This document shows positions 46,677 through 59,001 of a stretch of DNA of 64,000 bases, one piece after another (positions within the stretch are counted from its first letter, which is position 1; each line of letters opens with the position of its first letter). Location of the stretch: contig KV423922.1 of NCBI GenBank assembly GCA_001632435.1, positions 8,983 to 72,982 on the forward strand. The letters are read 5' to 3'. Below the pieces are notes generated by a model. That model had not been told where the DNA came from and searched no databases. It saw only the letters and a list, made by a program, of their open reading frames with translations. The DNA is from Calocera cornea HHB12733 (Eukaryota; Basidiomycota; Dacrymycetes; Dacrymycetales; Dacrymycetaceae). The position numbers and the translations under genes were made by a program.

Positions 46677-49600
46677 ATGAGCTACTTTACCAAAGTATTT
46701 CGTTCAACGCCCAAAGCCGAGCAGTCAGATCCGGACGCGGACCTCGCGTCGTTCACACAGTCTTGGCAGCATGTGAAGGTGCGTACCATCATCAACATCA
46801 ACACACAAGCTTTGCTGACTGGATGGTTAGGAAACTCTGCACCGTCCGGATGAGCGACAATTAGCGCGCGGTATAGGGTTTACCGATATCCCCGCAGAGT
46901 TGAGGCTGCTTGTGAATAATCTCGTGTTGGAGTCAAGTCCAGATGCGGAGTATATGCGGTCTGCCCCTGTCTCCGCGTCCAATCTGACCCAGTCTACAGT
47001 ACGACCGGTCCTTGCTTAGAATACACTCTCAAGCATGGTGCGCAGCTCCAACTGAGCTGTTTTGATGCTGCTGCTGACACGCGTGCAGATGTTTTGAACA
47101 CCCTTGTTCGCCTCAGCTCGAAGGACCGACCTTTCGGAATCAAAGCCGAGGTTGTGAAAGCTATGCTTAACCTTGTTGTGCTCATGGACGAGCACTTCCT
47201 TGTGCATTCGACGGTGCACAAGGCCGTGCTGCGACTCCTTCGAAGTTGTGTGAGGGATGAGTCGCAGAGCTTTGATGGAGGGACGAAGGCCATGGGTGCG
47301 GCCAGTGCTGCGCGCGGCAGACCGATAGACTATGAGGAAGATCGTGCGCATATTGCTTATGCACTATTGCCGAACTAGCTGACACGCCTTCCAGTTGTGG
47401 ACCTTATGTGTGCCCTCTGCTCCCGGATACGACTATACCCCCAACTACTCCTCATCTTCTTCCACGATAAGCACGTATATCACGATCTAGACGAAGATGA
47501 AACAGTCCAGGGCGACGACGGAGATGAAGAGGATGACCCAGATCTGTCGTTCACTTCTACCCAGTCTGGATTTACCGCCGTTCGACGTTCTATTTCGCCC
47601 ACACCTTCTGGGACGACAATTACCTCGGCGCCCACGACATCATCGTTCTATCGGAGACCGGAATACGAGTTCTTGGTGTACAACTACTTGCTGCGCTTCG
47701 TTCATCGCGAAGGAAAGATCGGAGACTCCGCTCGCACTGGCCTCCTGTTCCTCATGGACGTTGCAATGTCGGCTCCGGAACGGCCATCTCTGAGCAGCAC
47801 TTCGTCTCCACCTGCTGTGGACCCTTTGACAGAGGTCTCGCTTGCGTTCGCGGAATACATCCTCGAAAGCGACTTTGCAGATGTCCTGGCGGCTGCTCTT
47901 GGCGCTGTTTACTCCCTTCTGCCTTCCAAGCTTGTCGTTCGCCGTGAGGCTGGCGGCAGCAAGGATACGAGTGGTACCATGATGCTTGGTGGAATGCAAG
48001 CGAGCGAGGACGAGAGCGACATGGATGAAGAATTAGAGCGGGCGAGGGCTTTCGGGATGGACGTGTCCACCAGCCCGGAGTTCAAGGCCCGCCTAGCGCA
48101 CTTTGTGAAGATGGTCGACTTCGTCCAAGAGGTCATTCTGCGACAAACTGCGCCGACGGACGATCTTGGAAGCTCAAGCTCGAGTACTTTGGGCCAGTCG
48201 ATAGTCAAGTCAATCCTCAAGTTCCTCCGCTCTTCGTTTTTGACCAACGTGCTTTACCCTTCCATCCTTGAATGCTCTGACGAAGATGGAAGCGCTGTCG
48301 CCGTGATCACCTACCTCGATGCCATCCTCAACACTGTCAAGGACTCTCAGATGTCCGAGATAATCATCAATTTCTTGACGAGCGAGGATGAAGATGAAAG
48401 CGTGAAAGAGCACTCGAATGTGACCACCCGACGGAAGAAGACCCGTACGGCCGCCAAACGCCAGCGAACGCAGAGCACTGCGATGACATTGTTGCAACTC
48501 GAGACGAATCCGCGGAGGAAATCGACGTACTACAACTCATTGGGGCGCTTCACTGTCAAGGACCTGCTATCGTCCAATCTAGAAAGCAAGTCGCAGATCA
48601 CCGCGAATGCCGCATTGAAGCTGCTGAATACCCTGCTCACCCAGCACGGGCTGCTTGCGCTCCCTCGAATCTTCACACTGCTTCCAGATAGTGCCGGTGT
48701 CACAAACGGTCACTTCTTCGACGAAGATGATCTGAAGACACCTCGACCTGGATTCTCCGCGTCACAAGACGACTTCTTCTTTCCCGGCTTTCCTGGCCGC
48801 TCTGAAGACGATCTTTCCACCTTGCGATATGTACAACGCGAGCTGGATGACTCGGACCTGTGGCAGCAGTTAATTGCCCGAGTTGATCCTGCCTTTGCGA
48901 GTGAAGTGCAGCGTGGTCGAAATACACAATATCTACAAGACGCGCAAGACTGGCTAGAAACGCAACTGATGCTCACCGACCCTCTCCTGGATCCGGAGGC
49001 AAACGGAGATCAATCGCTATCCCTTCCAGAAAGAAGATATCGACTTTCGCCGACGGATCCTTTGCTGGCTCAGCTGTTGAGCGTCGCCCAACGCTTCTTC
49101 TCCCACTCGAGTGACATGAATCTCTCCCTCACGGGCGTCATTCACGCCATTGCCTGCAGCCCGCAGCTTTCGCTAGCCGACTGGCTTACATATGGCTCCA
49201 GCTCGCTCGGATCAGCGCAGCCAGCGATGTACACATGCTTAGCAAGCTTAACAGCCCAGCTCCCGAAGTATCGCAAGCAAGTGCCAAAGTTCGATGAGTA
49301 CCTGGAGCAACGCCGACGGGGTCTCCTCTCCTCAGCACAACAAGACGCCGACGCATTGAGCAGCCCGGTCAAGCTCCCAGCCTCGGACACCCAGTCCTCC
49401 GTGTCAAGCGCGCTGTCCGGCCCAGGCACACCAGCAAAGAAAGCCCCGCGCTACTCGGGCTTCGTCGCCTACTTCTCCCCTTCCCGCGCGCGTGCCGCCT
49501 CCGAAGCGCATAGCGATGCCCCCATCCCCGCGCGGCAAGAGTCCAGGGAAGCGAACCCCCTCGAGAAGCACTACAGGGAAACGCGCGCCGTGCATCTGAC

Positions 49601-49892
49601 GCCGCTCCGGGGCGCCCTCCCGACCCAAGGCCCCTGGTCCCCCGCCCGGCGCAGGCCACAGCGGGTGCAGGAGCAGGACGATCCTGCGAGCGGGGGCGCT
49701 GTCGCCTGGGGGGGCGAGCAAGAGTCTGAATCTGCGAGCAGGCCCAAGACACCCGAGCGGGAGAGGGAGGAGGAAAGGGAGGAGACGACGACGCTCTCCG
49801 AGCTGCTGGATAACGTCGTCGTGCTCGAGGAGGCGCTCAAGGAGATCGAGGCGGTGGTGAGGATGCGGAGGGTCATGGGGATCGATGAGTGA
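46677..49892 (+). CDS. FHIP homologue (FTS-Hook-interacting protein; dynein-cargo adaptor subunit)
   Basis: Member of the FHIP/FAM160 (RAI16-like) family, part of the FTS-Hook-FHIP complex that links early endosomes to dynein. ATG 46677 gives MSYFTKVFRSTPKAEQ and FTQSWQHVK, spliced at GTGCGTACC. Exon 2 reads ETLHRPDERQ and TDIPAELRLLVNNLVLE. The next exon contains GPCLEYTLKHGAQLQ, KAEVVKAMLNLVVLMDEHF and VHKAVLRLLRSC. The large last exon (after CTTCCAG at about 47,395) starts VDLMCALCSRIR and includes FLVYNYLLRFVHREGKIGD, ARTGLLFLMDVAM and LYPSILECSDEDGSAVAVI. It continues through disordered Ser-rich stretches to a C-terminal helix LLDNVVVLEEALKEIEAVV, with TGA at 49890-49892. The YNYLLRFVHREGKIGD block and GPCLEY are typical of the family. 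The length is about 1,000 residues. The gene is convergent with the CCC1-like transporter. Confidence 0.8.
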
Positions 49893-50442
49893 TCGGTGGT
49901 CCCTCCTGCGCTGCGAATGAATGGCTGTGCGATGGGGCACGGGTAGTGGCTATTGGCTATTGGGTTTTATTTACGGAGGCGCGGGCAAGGGGGGGGCGAT
50001 ACTATACGAAACGACTCACGACGGACTCCTAATGACTTCTTGATCCGCCTCGGCTTCCTCCCTCTTTGGTTCTAGTTGTGATTCATTGGGCGCTGGCGGA
50101 TCATTCATGCGAGACGTGCATAGATACTGGATACTGCGGAAATGGGACTCGTGATCATTGCATACATGTTGAATGAGGAGGATGGGGATGCTGAGCAGAC
50201 AGGAAGAGGACGTGGGGACTAGGGACTAGGAAGTGGGAAGCGAAAGAAAGGTGCGGAAGAAGGAAAGAGTAATAGTAAGGAGTAAGAAGGGGTGTGCCCT
50301 GCACTAGGACATCTCCCGGGCGGGCCTGGTCTACACACACACCAGCCTCGTCTCATACCGTATCATACACCGCGAGACCGAAACGACAGTCTATTTTGCA
50401 TGGCCCCGCCCGGGGGGGACCGGCGGGGGCCGGGGGGGAGGC
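49893..50442. other. Convergent intergenic region
   Basis: 3' flanks of the FHIP gene and the CCC1-like gene. No coding structure is seen. Confidence 0.6.
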
Positions 50443-51663
50443 TCATCCCTGCACCTCGAGCAGCTTGACGCACCCGAACGCCGCTGCGGCCGCCGCGCCG
50501 CCCACGAGGAGCATGGAGAAGGCGCCGTACAGGTAGCCGCCCACGCCGCCGGTGCCGCCCGTAAAGTGCGTCTTGAACGCGCCGAAGATGAGCAGGATGA
50601 TGCCCGTAAGGGCGCACGAGTAGGCGAGCGCGGTGTTGGCCGAGTCGACGAAGAAGTAGGGGAGGAGCGGGATGAGCCCGCCCAGGAAGTAGCCGAGCCC
50701 GATCGTCAGCGCGGAGAGGTACATCCGGCGCGCGGGGACTTCTTCGAGGTTCTCGCCGAACTTGAGCAGGAAGGCTGTCAGCCCGACGTCGTCCGACCAT
50801 TTCAGCCCGCCTGCTTCGGGGTTCGCGTGCCCGTTCCCGTTCCCGTTCCCGTTCGCATGTCTGTTGCCGTCCGGCGCCTTCCCCGCCTTCCTCCCCCAAG
50901 TTTTGAGCCATATCCCCAGATCGAACGCATGCGGCTCCTCCTTCGGCTGCGCAGCACACAGGTCCGCCTCGACCTTGCGGAGCTGCATAGCGACCTGCCT
51001 GCTGGTGTACTCGTCCACGCCCACGGGCCCGAGCACGTCGTACACCTCGCGCATCATCTCCCCGTCGCAGGAGCGCGCGACACGGTCGTGTGTCTGCTTG
51101 CGGAGGTAGCGGAAGTGGTCGCGTTCGGATTGGGCTGCCACTGTGCGCGTGTGGATGTTAGTGCTTGCACGGTCGGGGAAACGGGGGAAAGGGACGTACG
51201 GAACCCGCCGATGCCCATGGAGATGGCGCCGGCGATCAGCTCGGCAAACCCGCCCAGGACGACGATCCTCGAGTCGCCGAGGCCTGACAGGCCTGCGGTC
51301 AAGGCGAACGGCACGGTCAGCCCGTCACTGAGGCCGATGACGCTGCGTTTACGTCAGCACAACATCCCAGAGCTGTGGAGGGGAAGAGAACACGCACATA
51401 TCGCGCACGACGTCGGGGTCCAGGAGCGTCCGCTCGTCCTCGCCCTTGAGGTCCTTACAGCACACGCCGTCGACGCGCCCGCATTTCTGCGCCAATGGTG
51501 TCTCGGGCACCGCGTCATCGTGGAACGTGCCGTAGGCCTGGGTGGACCAGACGGAGGCGAGGGAGTTGCGCGGTGCACGCCGGGGGAGGGCGACGGATAT
51601 GGGGGTTTGGGGCGCGTGCGGGGTGGTGCTGGGTGCGGGCGCGGGGACGGGGGATGCAGACAT
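50443..51663 (-). CDS. CCC1: CCC1/VIT1-family vacuolar iron/manganese transporter
   Basis: Likely imports Fe2+/Mn2+ into the vacuole. ATG 51663 opens MSASPVPAPAPSTTP, a disordered N-terminus. Family blocks follow: DGLTVPFALTAGLSG and VVLGGFAELIAGAISMGIGGF across an intron near 51,200, then AAQSERDHFRYLRKQ and VYDVLGPVGVDEY. The cytosolic metal-binding loop is interrupted by an NGNGNGNG repeat (about 50,826-50,862). After SDDVGLTAFLLKFGENLEEVP come membrane segments SALTIGLGYFLGGLIPLLPYFF, TALAYSCALTGIILLIFG, GGVGGYLYGAFSMLLVGGAAAA and the end KLLEVQG, with TGA at 50445-50443. Five helices and the LTIGLGYFLGG hallmark fit the family. The product is about 385 residues. An intron near 51,345-51,400 separates the N-terminal exon from DGLTVP. 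Confidence 0.85.
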
Positions 51664-53540
51664 GGCTGCTGGGGACGCGGGGTAGGAGCGCGTTGGAGGG
51701 TGAGGGGGGGCGTGAAAGGTGGTGGTGGTGGTGGTGGTGATGTGGATGTATGCTGCGTGCAAGAGGCTGTCGCCGGTCGCCGTGGTGGCAGGCAAGATAA
51801 GTGTTTTGCTCTGCTCAGGCTAGGGTAAGCACCCCGTCCCTGCAGGACGCGCAAACGGGATCAATCCCGGATGACGCCCTTTCACAAGCGAGACCCCGAG
51901 CGGCGTCCTGCCAAACTGCTCCCGGCGGGTTGGTGAGCCTCCGTGGGCCAATGGCTCGCGTGCTTTTACGCTTCGGACAAGGGCAGAGGCGCGCTTTATT
52001 CAGTGGCGAGTGGTGCTGGGGCCAACGGGTTTGTTTTCCCCCGCCGGGGATTGGCTCCCAGGGCCGTGCACTCCCTCCCTTTGCGCCCACAGCTCGGCGT
52101 TCGCTCGCCCGTCCGCAACTCCGCTTGTCAGTACTTACTCGTCCTGTACTAGCAGTACTGCAGCATGCGACGTGGCGGGCGGGACGGGCTCCTCATACAT
52201 ACCCGCAAACCTCCCATCTCCCATCTCCCACACCCTTGACAGTACATCACATGCCCACTCCCGCACACGCACTTCCCCATACAGCCAGCCCTTCTCGCTT
52301 GTCTTATCCGAAGCTCCCCGTGCAACTCTGTCTAATCAGTTCAATCCTAGTGTGCATCTAATCTTATCATTCCCCCCCCCTCTGCCCGTACTTGCACCCT
52401 GATTGTTCCCCCGCTTTCAGTCGCCTTCGGCCGTGCCCTTTCTGGACAGTGGACGATATCTGCCGGTCCGGATCCAGGTGCAGGTCTGAGTCCGGCGGGC
52501 GGGCATGCCCCGCCTCGCTGGCAGTTGGCAGCTTGGCGGCTCGCGAAGCCAGCCTGAGTCCGTGCTATTCTCGCACTGCACTGGACGGGGCTTTGGTATG
52601 GTCTGGTCGGGAACATCCTTCTGGCTGCGCTCGGAGCCTCAGCCTCAGCCAGGTACAGACCGACCCGAGCGGCTGCGCCTGAGGAACGGGATGTGCATCC
52701 AGTGCGGTCTGCGCTGCTGCAGGATCCCTTCACTTCCTCCTTCCCACTTCTCACGGGCACTTCGCATGTACCCCAGGGACCGCAGCCTCCCCCCACCACC
52801 GGAGCTTCAGGAAGGCCCGGCGCAGGGCGGATCTCCCCCCCCGCAGAACTTGAGAAACCAGCTCAGTCCGCTCGCACCGCTCCCCGCTCTCCGGTCTCCG
52901 CCCGGGCTTGCCGAGCTTCCTTCCGAGGCTCTTATCGCCTATTATGACAGCGGGAGCGCGCGCAGGAAGAAGAAACGTAGGGCTCGCCCCGGAAGGGCGC
53001 CCTTCCTCCTCCTCGCCTTTTAGCCTCAGCTCGGACCAAGCTCCGCTCCACGTTACGCCAGCCCTCCCGGCCTTCCCACCTCCTGCAAATACGGACTCGG
53101 CGGGCATTGAAAGTTCAATATCCCCGCGTGGAGAGGGAAGGGGAGGGAAGGGAGGTTGGATATTCTCTCTCAGGCGCAACAGGGGTCGCGTGATCATGAG
53201 GGCGCCCCCCGATGCCGGGTTGGCCCGCAGGGACGCTGCCGTCCCTCTATCTCTGTCTCTGTCTCCTTCCGGGATCGGCACCTCTGTCCGCATGTGCTGC
53301 TGCAGCTCACGAGCGAGGTTGGGAAGGGAAGCATGCGAGCGGCAAGTGGATTAAGCGCCCGAGCTGCGGTCTAGCCATAAACCTAGGCCTCCCCAGCCCG
53401 CCCGTCCGTCCGACGGCCACACACCACATCCAGCCCCCGGCATCTTGATCTGCAATACCCTCCGCTACTAGCTGGACGCCAGCTCCCCAGGGCTGAAGAT
53501 GAGCGTCTATCCGTGCTCATCAGCAACTAGTCTCTACAAA
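51664..53540. other. GC-rich intergenic region
   Basis: Contains the CCC1-like promoter (with a GGTGGT run at about 51,718-51,738) and the 3' flank of the secreted-protein gene. Long open frames on the plus strand (52,392-53,374) are Ser/Pro-rich, overlap in several phases and show no domain, so I do not call a gene. Confidence 0.45.
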
Positions 53541-54655
53541 CTAGGAGATGGAGGAAGTGCGTACCAGAGGCTCGAGGTCGTCCACCCCCAGCGTCGTGCC
53601 CAGGAGGTCCACGTCGCCCGTTACGTAGACCATGTTGGTGCTTGGGGAGTAGAGGAGGAACACGGGGCTGGCGTATGCTGAGCAGGGGGTCAGTGATGTA
53701 CCCCAACCAAACGTGGAGGGGAGGGAGGGAGATGGGGAGGGAAGAGAGGGAGGGACGTACTGCCATCCGGGTTCACCCAGTGCACGCCCAGCGCTCCTGT
53801 CGCAGGGTCGATCGAGAACACGCTCGTCTCCGTCCACCCAGCCGCCGCGCCCTCCACATACGTCGGGGGCGTGCCGACCGTCGCTGCAAAGACAAACACC
53901 TCGCATCAGCCCATAGCTTACAGTAGCTCCCAGACCTGCAGGCACGAAGCAGATAAAGGGGGCGGACGCACTGTTCTGGCCCCAGTCGGCGAAGATCAGG
54001 TAGTTTGTGTTGCCCGCTCCGAGCGACATGTCGTAGTCCACCCAGTGGCCGTCCTCGTTGCTCCCCTCCCAGCTCACGTGGTCGATGTACAGCCCGACGA
54101 GCGAGAGGATGAGGCCGTCGAAGCCCTGGTTTGCATTAGCTCCAATGATCAGGCTCGAGGATGAGAAGAGGTTGGAGCGCAGCGCACCTCGTACCCGATC
54201 TGGATCAGCTCGTCCGCCGAGTCCGGCACAGTGAACGTGAACGGCACGGGGACGCAGCCTGGGTCTGCGCGGCTGCAGCGCCGGTAGAGGCCGTCCCACG
54301 TCTCGAGGGCGGAGATCATTGGGCTGAAGTAGCCCAGGGAGTCGTCCCGCTTGCGCGAGGAGCTGCTGCCTGCGTACGCTTGGACGAGGCCTGAGACGGG
54401 CGTGCCGGGGGTGAGGAGGTTGGGGTTGTTCGAACGCTTCGCGGCAGGCGCTTCTACAGCGGGATTAGCAGGTGTGGTTAGAAGGCGATGAGGACAATGG
54501 GTACTGATGGTCCGGCTCGCGGCGTGACGATGGATGAGTAGCTCATCCACATCCTTCCGGATGTGCATGCGCGGCAAGGGGAAGCTGGCGGATGCGGTGG
54601 ATACCGCGATGGTGAAGGCGACTGTCGCCCGAACGATATTAGTGATGAGTACCAT
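53541..54655 (-). CDS. Secreted protein with signal peptide and Kex2-type pro-region
   Basis: ATG 54655 begins MVLITNIVRATVAFTIAVS, a signal peptide ending near ASA-SFPLP. A pro-region follows with AAKRSNNP, a likely Kex2 (Lys-Arg) processing site. The mature part contains GTPVSGLVQAYAGSSSSRKR, YFSPMISALETWDGLYRRC, RADPGCVPVPFTFTVPDSAD and IQIGYE. It continues across an intron near 54,180 with GFDGLILSLVGLYIDHVSWEG, GAGNTNYLIFADWGQN, PPTYVEGAAAGWTETSVF, ALGVHWVNPDG and SPVFLLYSPSTNMVYVTGD, ending VRTSSIS with TAG at 53543-53541. The pattern of short beta-like segments suggests a beta-rich secreted fold; two cysteines (YRRC and PGC) lie close together. I do not recognise the family. Three or four introns of about 60 nt keep phase. 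Confidence 0.6.
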
Positions 54656-56402
54656 TGTATAGTCGACGATGAGTGAGTGGACGAAGGACGATCCTTCAGC
54701 GTAGTATGCCGGGCACGGACAGATGAGCAAATGCTCCTTCCAACGAAGGCGTGCGGGGGTGAGAAGACAGACAAATGAGCCTGAGCCCGCATAGAAGGTG
54801 CGGCGCTTTCCATTCTTCACCGGCAAACGGGAAGGGCGAAATGCCGGTCAGCTGAAGGAACCGGCGGCGCGACGTGCCTGAACCCCACGTGGTAAATAAT
54901 TGACGCGTCTCTAGTGTGGCTACTTCGCGTGCCTTTGTTCCCATTGGCAACAAATTAAATTTGGACATATTAAATATAGTTGTGATGGCGTAGTTGAGTC
55001 GTGCAATGACGAATACAGCCAGGCTGACAAGCCTCCAGAGAAGATGAACGTGAACGAGTGTTACATTCTCGGTGAACCCCCCCCCCCAATTGTTCAGACA
55101 GCAAGACAGCTGAAAAAGAGTGCATTTGATGAGCAATTACGAAACAGAATTGCATTTTCTCCGAAGAGAGGCCAGATTTACGGTTTTTTCACGAGCGCGA
55201 GCCGCAGTTCCGTCAGGAACGGGTTGATCGGCTCCGTGCTTCCGAGTTGGTCCCCTGAAACTCTTCCCGACCGCGAGCACGCCATCAGGGGATCTGCACA
55301 TCTCCCAGACTTCGCAACACGCCACAAAGGAAAGTCCGCGGCGGTCTGATCCAGCCAGGATGGGCGCTTATGGCGCATTGAGGGGCGAGTCATGCCGCCC
55401 TGAAATTTAGGCCATACCACCACGGTACCCTAGCCCAGATTATGGAGGTGCTATTCGACCATCACTTTGAAAAATCAGGGTTGTCGAAAGAGCCCGGAAG
55501 ATTTATGCCCGTTTCTGATGGTTGACATCAGACCTTCCTCAAATCCAGCGGTCTTCTGTTAAACATGACTGACGACCACCAAAGTCGTGCGCTACGGTAG
55601 AGTGCTCTGCATCGTCGTAGCACCAGTTGCCATAGAACTTAGAATGATCGTGCTCGGCTTGTTCACTGGTTTTCGCCGGGCAGCAGCTCCAGCATAACTT
55701 CTGACACCGAACCAAGCCGGGCATATTCCAGCAAACGGCGCTTCCAAGGTTTGGGGGGGAGTGAATAAATTCTGGTCCTTACAGCGCGGATGCCTGTCAG
55801 CAGCAGGCCTGGTCACATCTCTCTCCCCAAGTCCTCGTCAACCGCCCCATTCCTTTTGTCGGCCCTGGTGGCACTCTTCAACTTCACCATGCCCTCCCTC
55901 GTCACTATGCCTTCCCACGACGCAGCTGGCCCCGTTCTCCCAGCCAAGGCTGGCGCCACGGTCACCCGTAAGCTATAGGCCGTTTGTCTATGGTGACTGA
56001 TTTCTCACATTTGCTCAGAAATCATCAACGCGGGCCGAGATGTTGTGCTCGGTTTGTCCGATCAAGCGAGTGTCAGCCCATGGTGTAACCTCCTAACATT
56101 GCTGTCAGATCCTTTACGCGAGCTTGATGCCTGGCTTTGCATCAAAGCTTGCCCTATATTGTAAGGCCAAACTATTGGAGGTACCCGGGGCCGGAAGATC
56201 CGGGCCCGGGCGGAGCAGTCGAAGCATCTAGTTATGAAATGTGCACATCAGATTGTGACGGTTGTCATGTACTGTATATACAACCGTGCTGTATGGTAAG
56301 GATACCGACAACAAATAAAAATAAAACCGTTCCATAAAATCGGCCCGTGCCGTCCATTACGCCCAATACAACCTATATACCGTGTACCGTACCGCCCGAT
56401 GA
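54656..56402. other. Intergenic region with a possible small spliced gene
   Basis: Between the secreted-protein promoter and the 3' end of the MFS gene. A short plus-strand frame from 55790 (MPVSSRPGHISLPKS) or 55889 (MPSLVTMPSHDAAG) runs to a GTAAGC donor at about 55,970 and could splice to two short exons ending before 56,210. Support is weak, so it is not listed as a gene. The rest, including a C run at about 55,078, shows nothing. Confidence 0.35.
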
Positions 56403-58156
56403 TTACTCGGCCAAGTAGGTGATCTCCTCCTCTGAGCCCTTCTCGTGAACCTTCTCCGTAGCATCAATTTCGGCTTCGGACGGGAGCTCACGCGCCCTCT
56501 CCCGCCTATCGTAGTACCAGATGGCACCGATGATAAGGATGGCACCGGCGTTGAAGGCAGCGCAAGTCTGGTATCCAACGGAGAATTTTGGTGCTTTGGA
56601 GGCGGGCAGCGTGAGGATGGTGACCCAGGCGGCCATCGCATACTGCGCGCAGTTCATGCTTGCGACAATGAAGCTTCGAACACCATCGTCTCCCCTGTTC
56701 ACCTCGTTGGCCCAGGTGAAGAAGAGAGGGGTGATGTATTCGACACCGAGCGTCAGGTAGCTGAAGAACTTGAGACCATCGGGGATGTTCCATACGGACA
56801 AGCAGGCGAGTGGGAAGATGCCGTAAATAATGGCGATGATCATGACAAGCGGACGATTCTCGAGGTAGTCGGAGAGCCAGCCCCAAATCAGGACGGCAAC
56901 AAGGGTGACCAGGTTCGTGCACGTGGGAATGATGTTACGCAGGTACACGCTGTAGCCCTCTGCTTGCAACCAAACACCAAACCACGTAGTGGCGGCCTGA
57001 GTACCGAGACCGAAGCCTGCGCAGAGTGAGTCTCAGTCGGTGACTGTGTGAAGAACTACCCACAGACGTAGCCAGGAACGAAGAGGTACCAACGCCAGTT
57101 GGACAGAGCGCGCTTGATGAGCCTCCAATCGAAGTAACCGGGGTTCCTCGCGATTCCAGCACGTGCGATGCGGTCAATAGCAAGTTGCTTATCCTGTGAT
57201 AGCATTAGAGTCTAGAACGGTGGTCTCAATGTCATGAGACGTACAGCAGCTGTCATCCACCAGCCCCGTGCCCGAGCAGGGGTATCGGGGAAGAAAAAGA
57301 ATCCAACCAGAGCGATGGGAAGCGACATGACGCCGTCCATGATGAAGAGCCATCGCCATCCAGCCAAACCCCGAACGCCGTTGAGGTTGTAGCATGCGGC
57401 CTGAAGATACCCGGAGAAGAAGGAGCCAACTTGAGCCATAACGAAGAAGATGGAGCTTCGCTTGCCAAGCTCTGCGGGCGTATACCAAGCGGCCAGCGTG
57501 ACGAGCATCCCGGGGAAGAACGGGGCTTCCGCAAGACCGACGAAAAACCGGCACGCCCAGAGGTGTTGGGGGGTCTTCACAGCAGATGTGGCGAACGTGG
57601 CAACCGACCAGATGATCTCGAACAGCGGCAGCACATAGTGGGGACTGAACTTCTGAAGCAAGAGAGTCTGTGCCCATTATAATTAACCTCCCATCTTTGA
57701 CCACGGAAGTAGGGACATACCCCAGGGATCTGACCGATAGCATAGCCAATAGAGAACAGCGCATTGGCAACGTTGTAAGTGTTACCATCCAGGCCGATGT
57801 CCGTCTTCAAGCCGGAAACGTAGGCATTGGACAAGTTCGACTGGTCTGAATTGGGAGCCGTAAGTCTCCGAGCTGGTGACTACGAGAAGCTTCATACCGA
57901 GAAGCTTGAGGAACTCGGCCAAGCAAGCGTAAACGAGAATGGTGGTGTCAATCTTTACGAGGAGCTTCCTTTCTTCCGGAGACTTCTGATCGGTGCTGCG
58001 AACCATCAACGTTCATCCCGAGCAATGCCACAACCACTAGACTTACTCATGGTCCCAAATGTACGAGCGCCAGCCCTTCTTGGCGTTGGGCTGGATGCCA
58101 GACCGCTGGGCAGCGATCTGCTTCTCCGCGTCGATGTCGATGTCGTTCGAGGCCAT
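56403..58156 (-). CDS. MFS transporter, anion:cation symporter class (Dal5/Fen2/Liz1-like)
   Basis: Probable uptake permease for a small organic anion such as pantothenate, allantoate or a related acid; the substrate is not resolved. ATG 58156 opens MASNDIDIDAEKQI. An intron follows RSYIWDH, then ESPEERKLLVKIDTTILVY and DQSNLSNAYVSGLKTDIGL, family hallmarks. Further blocks are NALFSIGYAIGQIPG, FFVGLAEAPFFPGMLV, WYTPAELGKRSSIFFVMAQ, GWRWLFIMDGVMSLPIAL, FFFPDTPARARGWW, QLAIDRIARAG, WFGVWLQAEGYSVYLRN, LVAVLIWGWLSDYLENRP and YFLTWANEVN-like FFTWANEVNRGDD. The C-terminus is charged and ends EEEITYLAE with TAA at 56405-56403. Twelve helices are expected, and all exons join across 50-60 nt introns. 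Length is about 510-530 residues. Confidence 0.85.
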
Positions 58157-59001
58157 TATTCGACTTCTGGAAAGCGGGAAAAGGGACAGAAGGCACACAG
58201 GGCCCGCCCACCCAAGCGCTCGTCCATTCTTAAAGAATCGGAATGTCTTCTTCCGTCGTCGTACAGCGATATCATGAAGTCGATAGCGCGCAGATTCGTG
58301 CCAGTATTGCGTGATTGCACGGATAGGATTGACGGGGCTTTCAGGGGCGCCCCAAGAAAGTACCGAAAATAGAAAGTATGCTGTTCCTCAGGCACGTCAT
58401 CCCGATAAGAAGTTGTGCGATAGTCGGCGATTTTGAGCATGGTACCGGCGTAGAGACGTTGAATTAGGAAGATGAGACTTGCAGCGGAGCGGCAAAGCGC
58501 GGAAGCGCGCGGCACACGTGGAAACTCAATACGCGAAAAGGTAAAATTTAGATGCCGCTAGGGCCGAGCACAGCCTTCCCTTGGACTTTTCATTACTCTT
58601 GTCTCTCGGGTTCGGGACGGATGCTCTATCATGGGCGCCTGTCCGGTCCGCCGACCAGGTCCCCGACCGATCACCCTCGTCGTCAAGCGGGTCGGTCAAG
58701 GCTTATTCAGTCACTTCGGCCGAGTCCCAGGGCTGCACCTGAATCAGTTGAATCAATGCGGCACGATACCCCACGTCGGCACGATACAGCAGCTTCTGAT
58801 AACGATGATTGGAACAACAATCATGCACTTATCTGACTCTCCGAACATTCTTGTACCTCAATTAGCCAACCCCGCAATCTCAAAGCCTCGCAATATCCGG
58901 CCAGATGCACGTTCACCTGGCCCTTCATCATCAATCACGCAATTCAGCAACTACTTGCGCAATCGTGTAGACTCCCTCCAACGTAGTCGTCGTATATAAG
59001 A
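58157..59001. other. Promoter region of the MFS gene
   Basis: No gene supported. The region separates the MFS start from the Argonaute stop, both on the minus strand. Confidence 0.55.
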
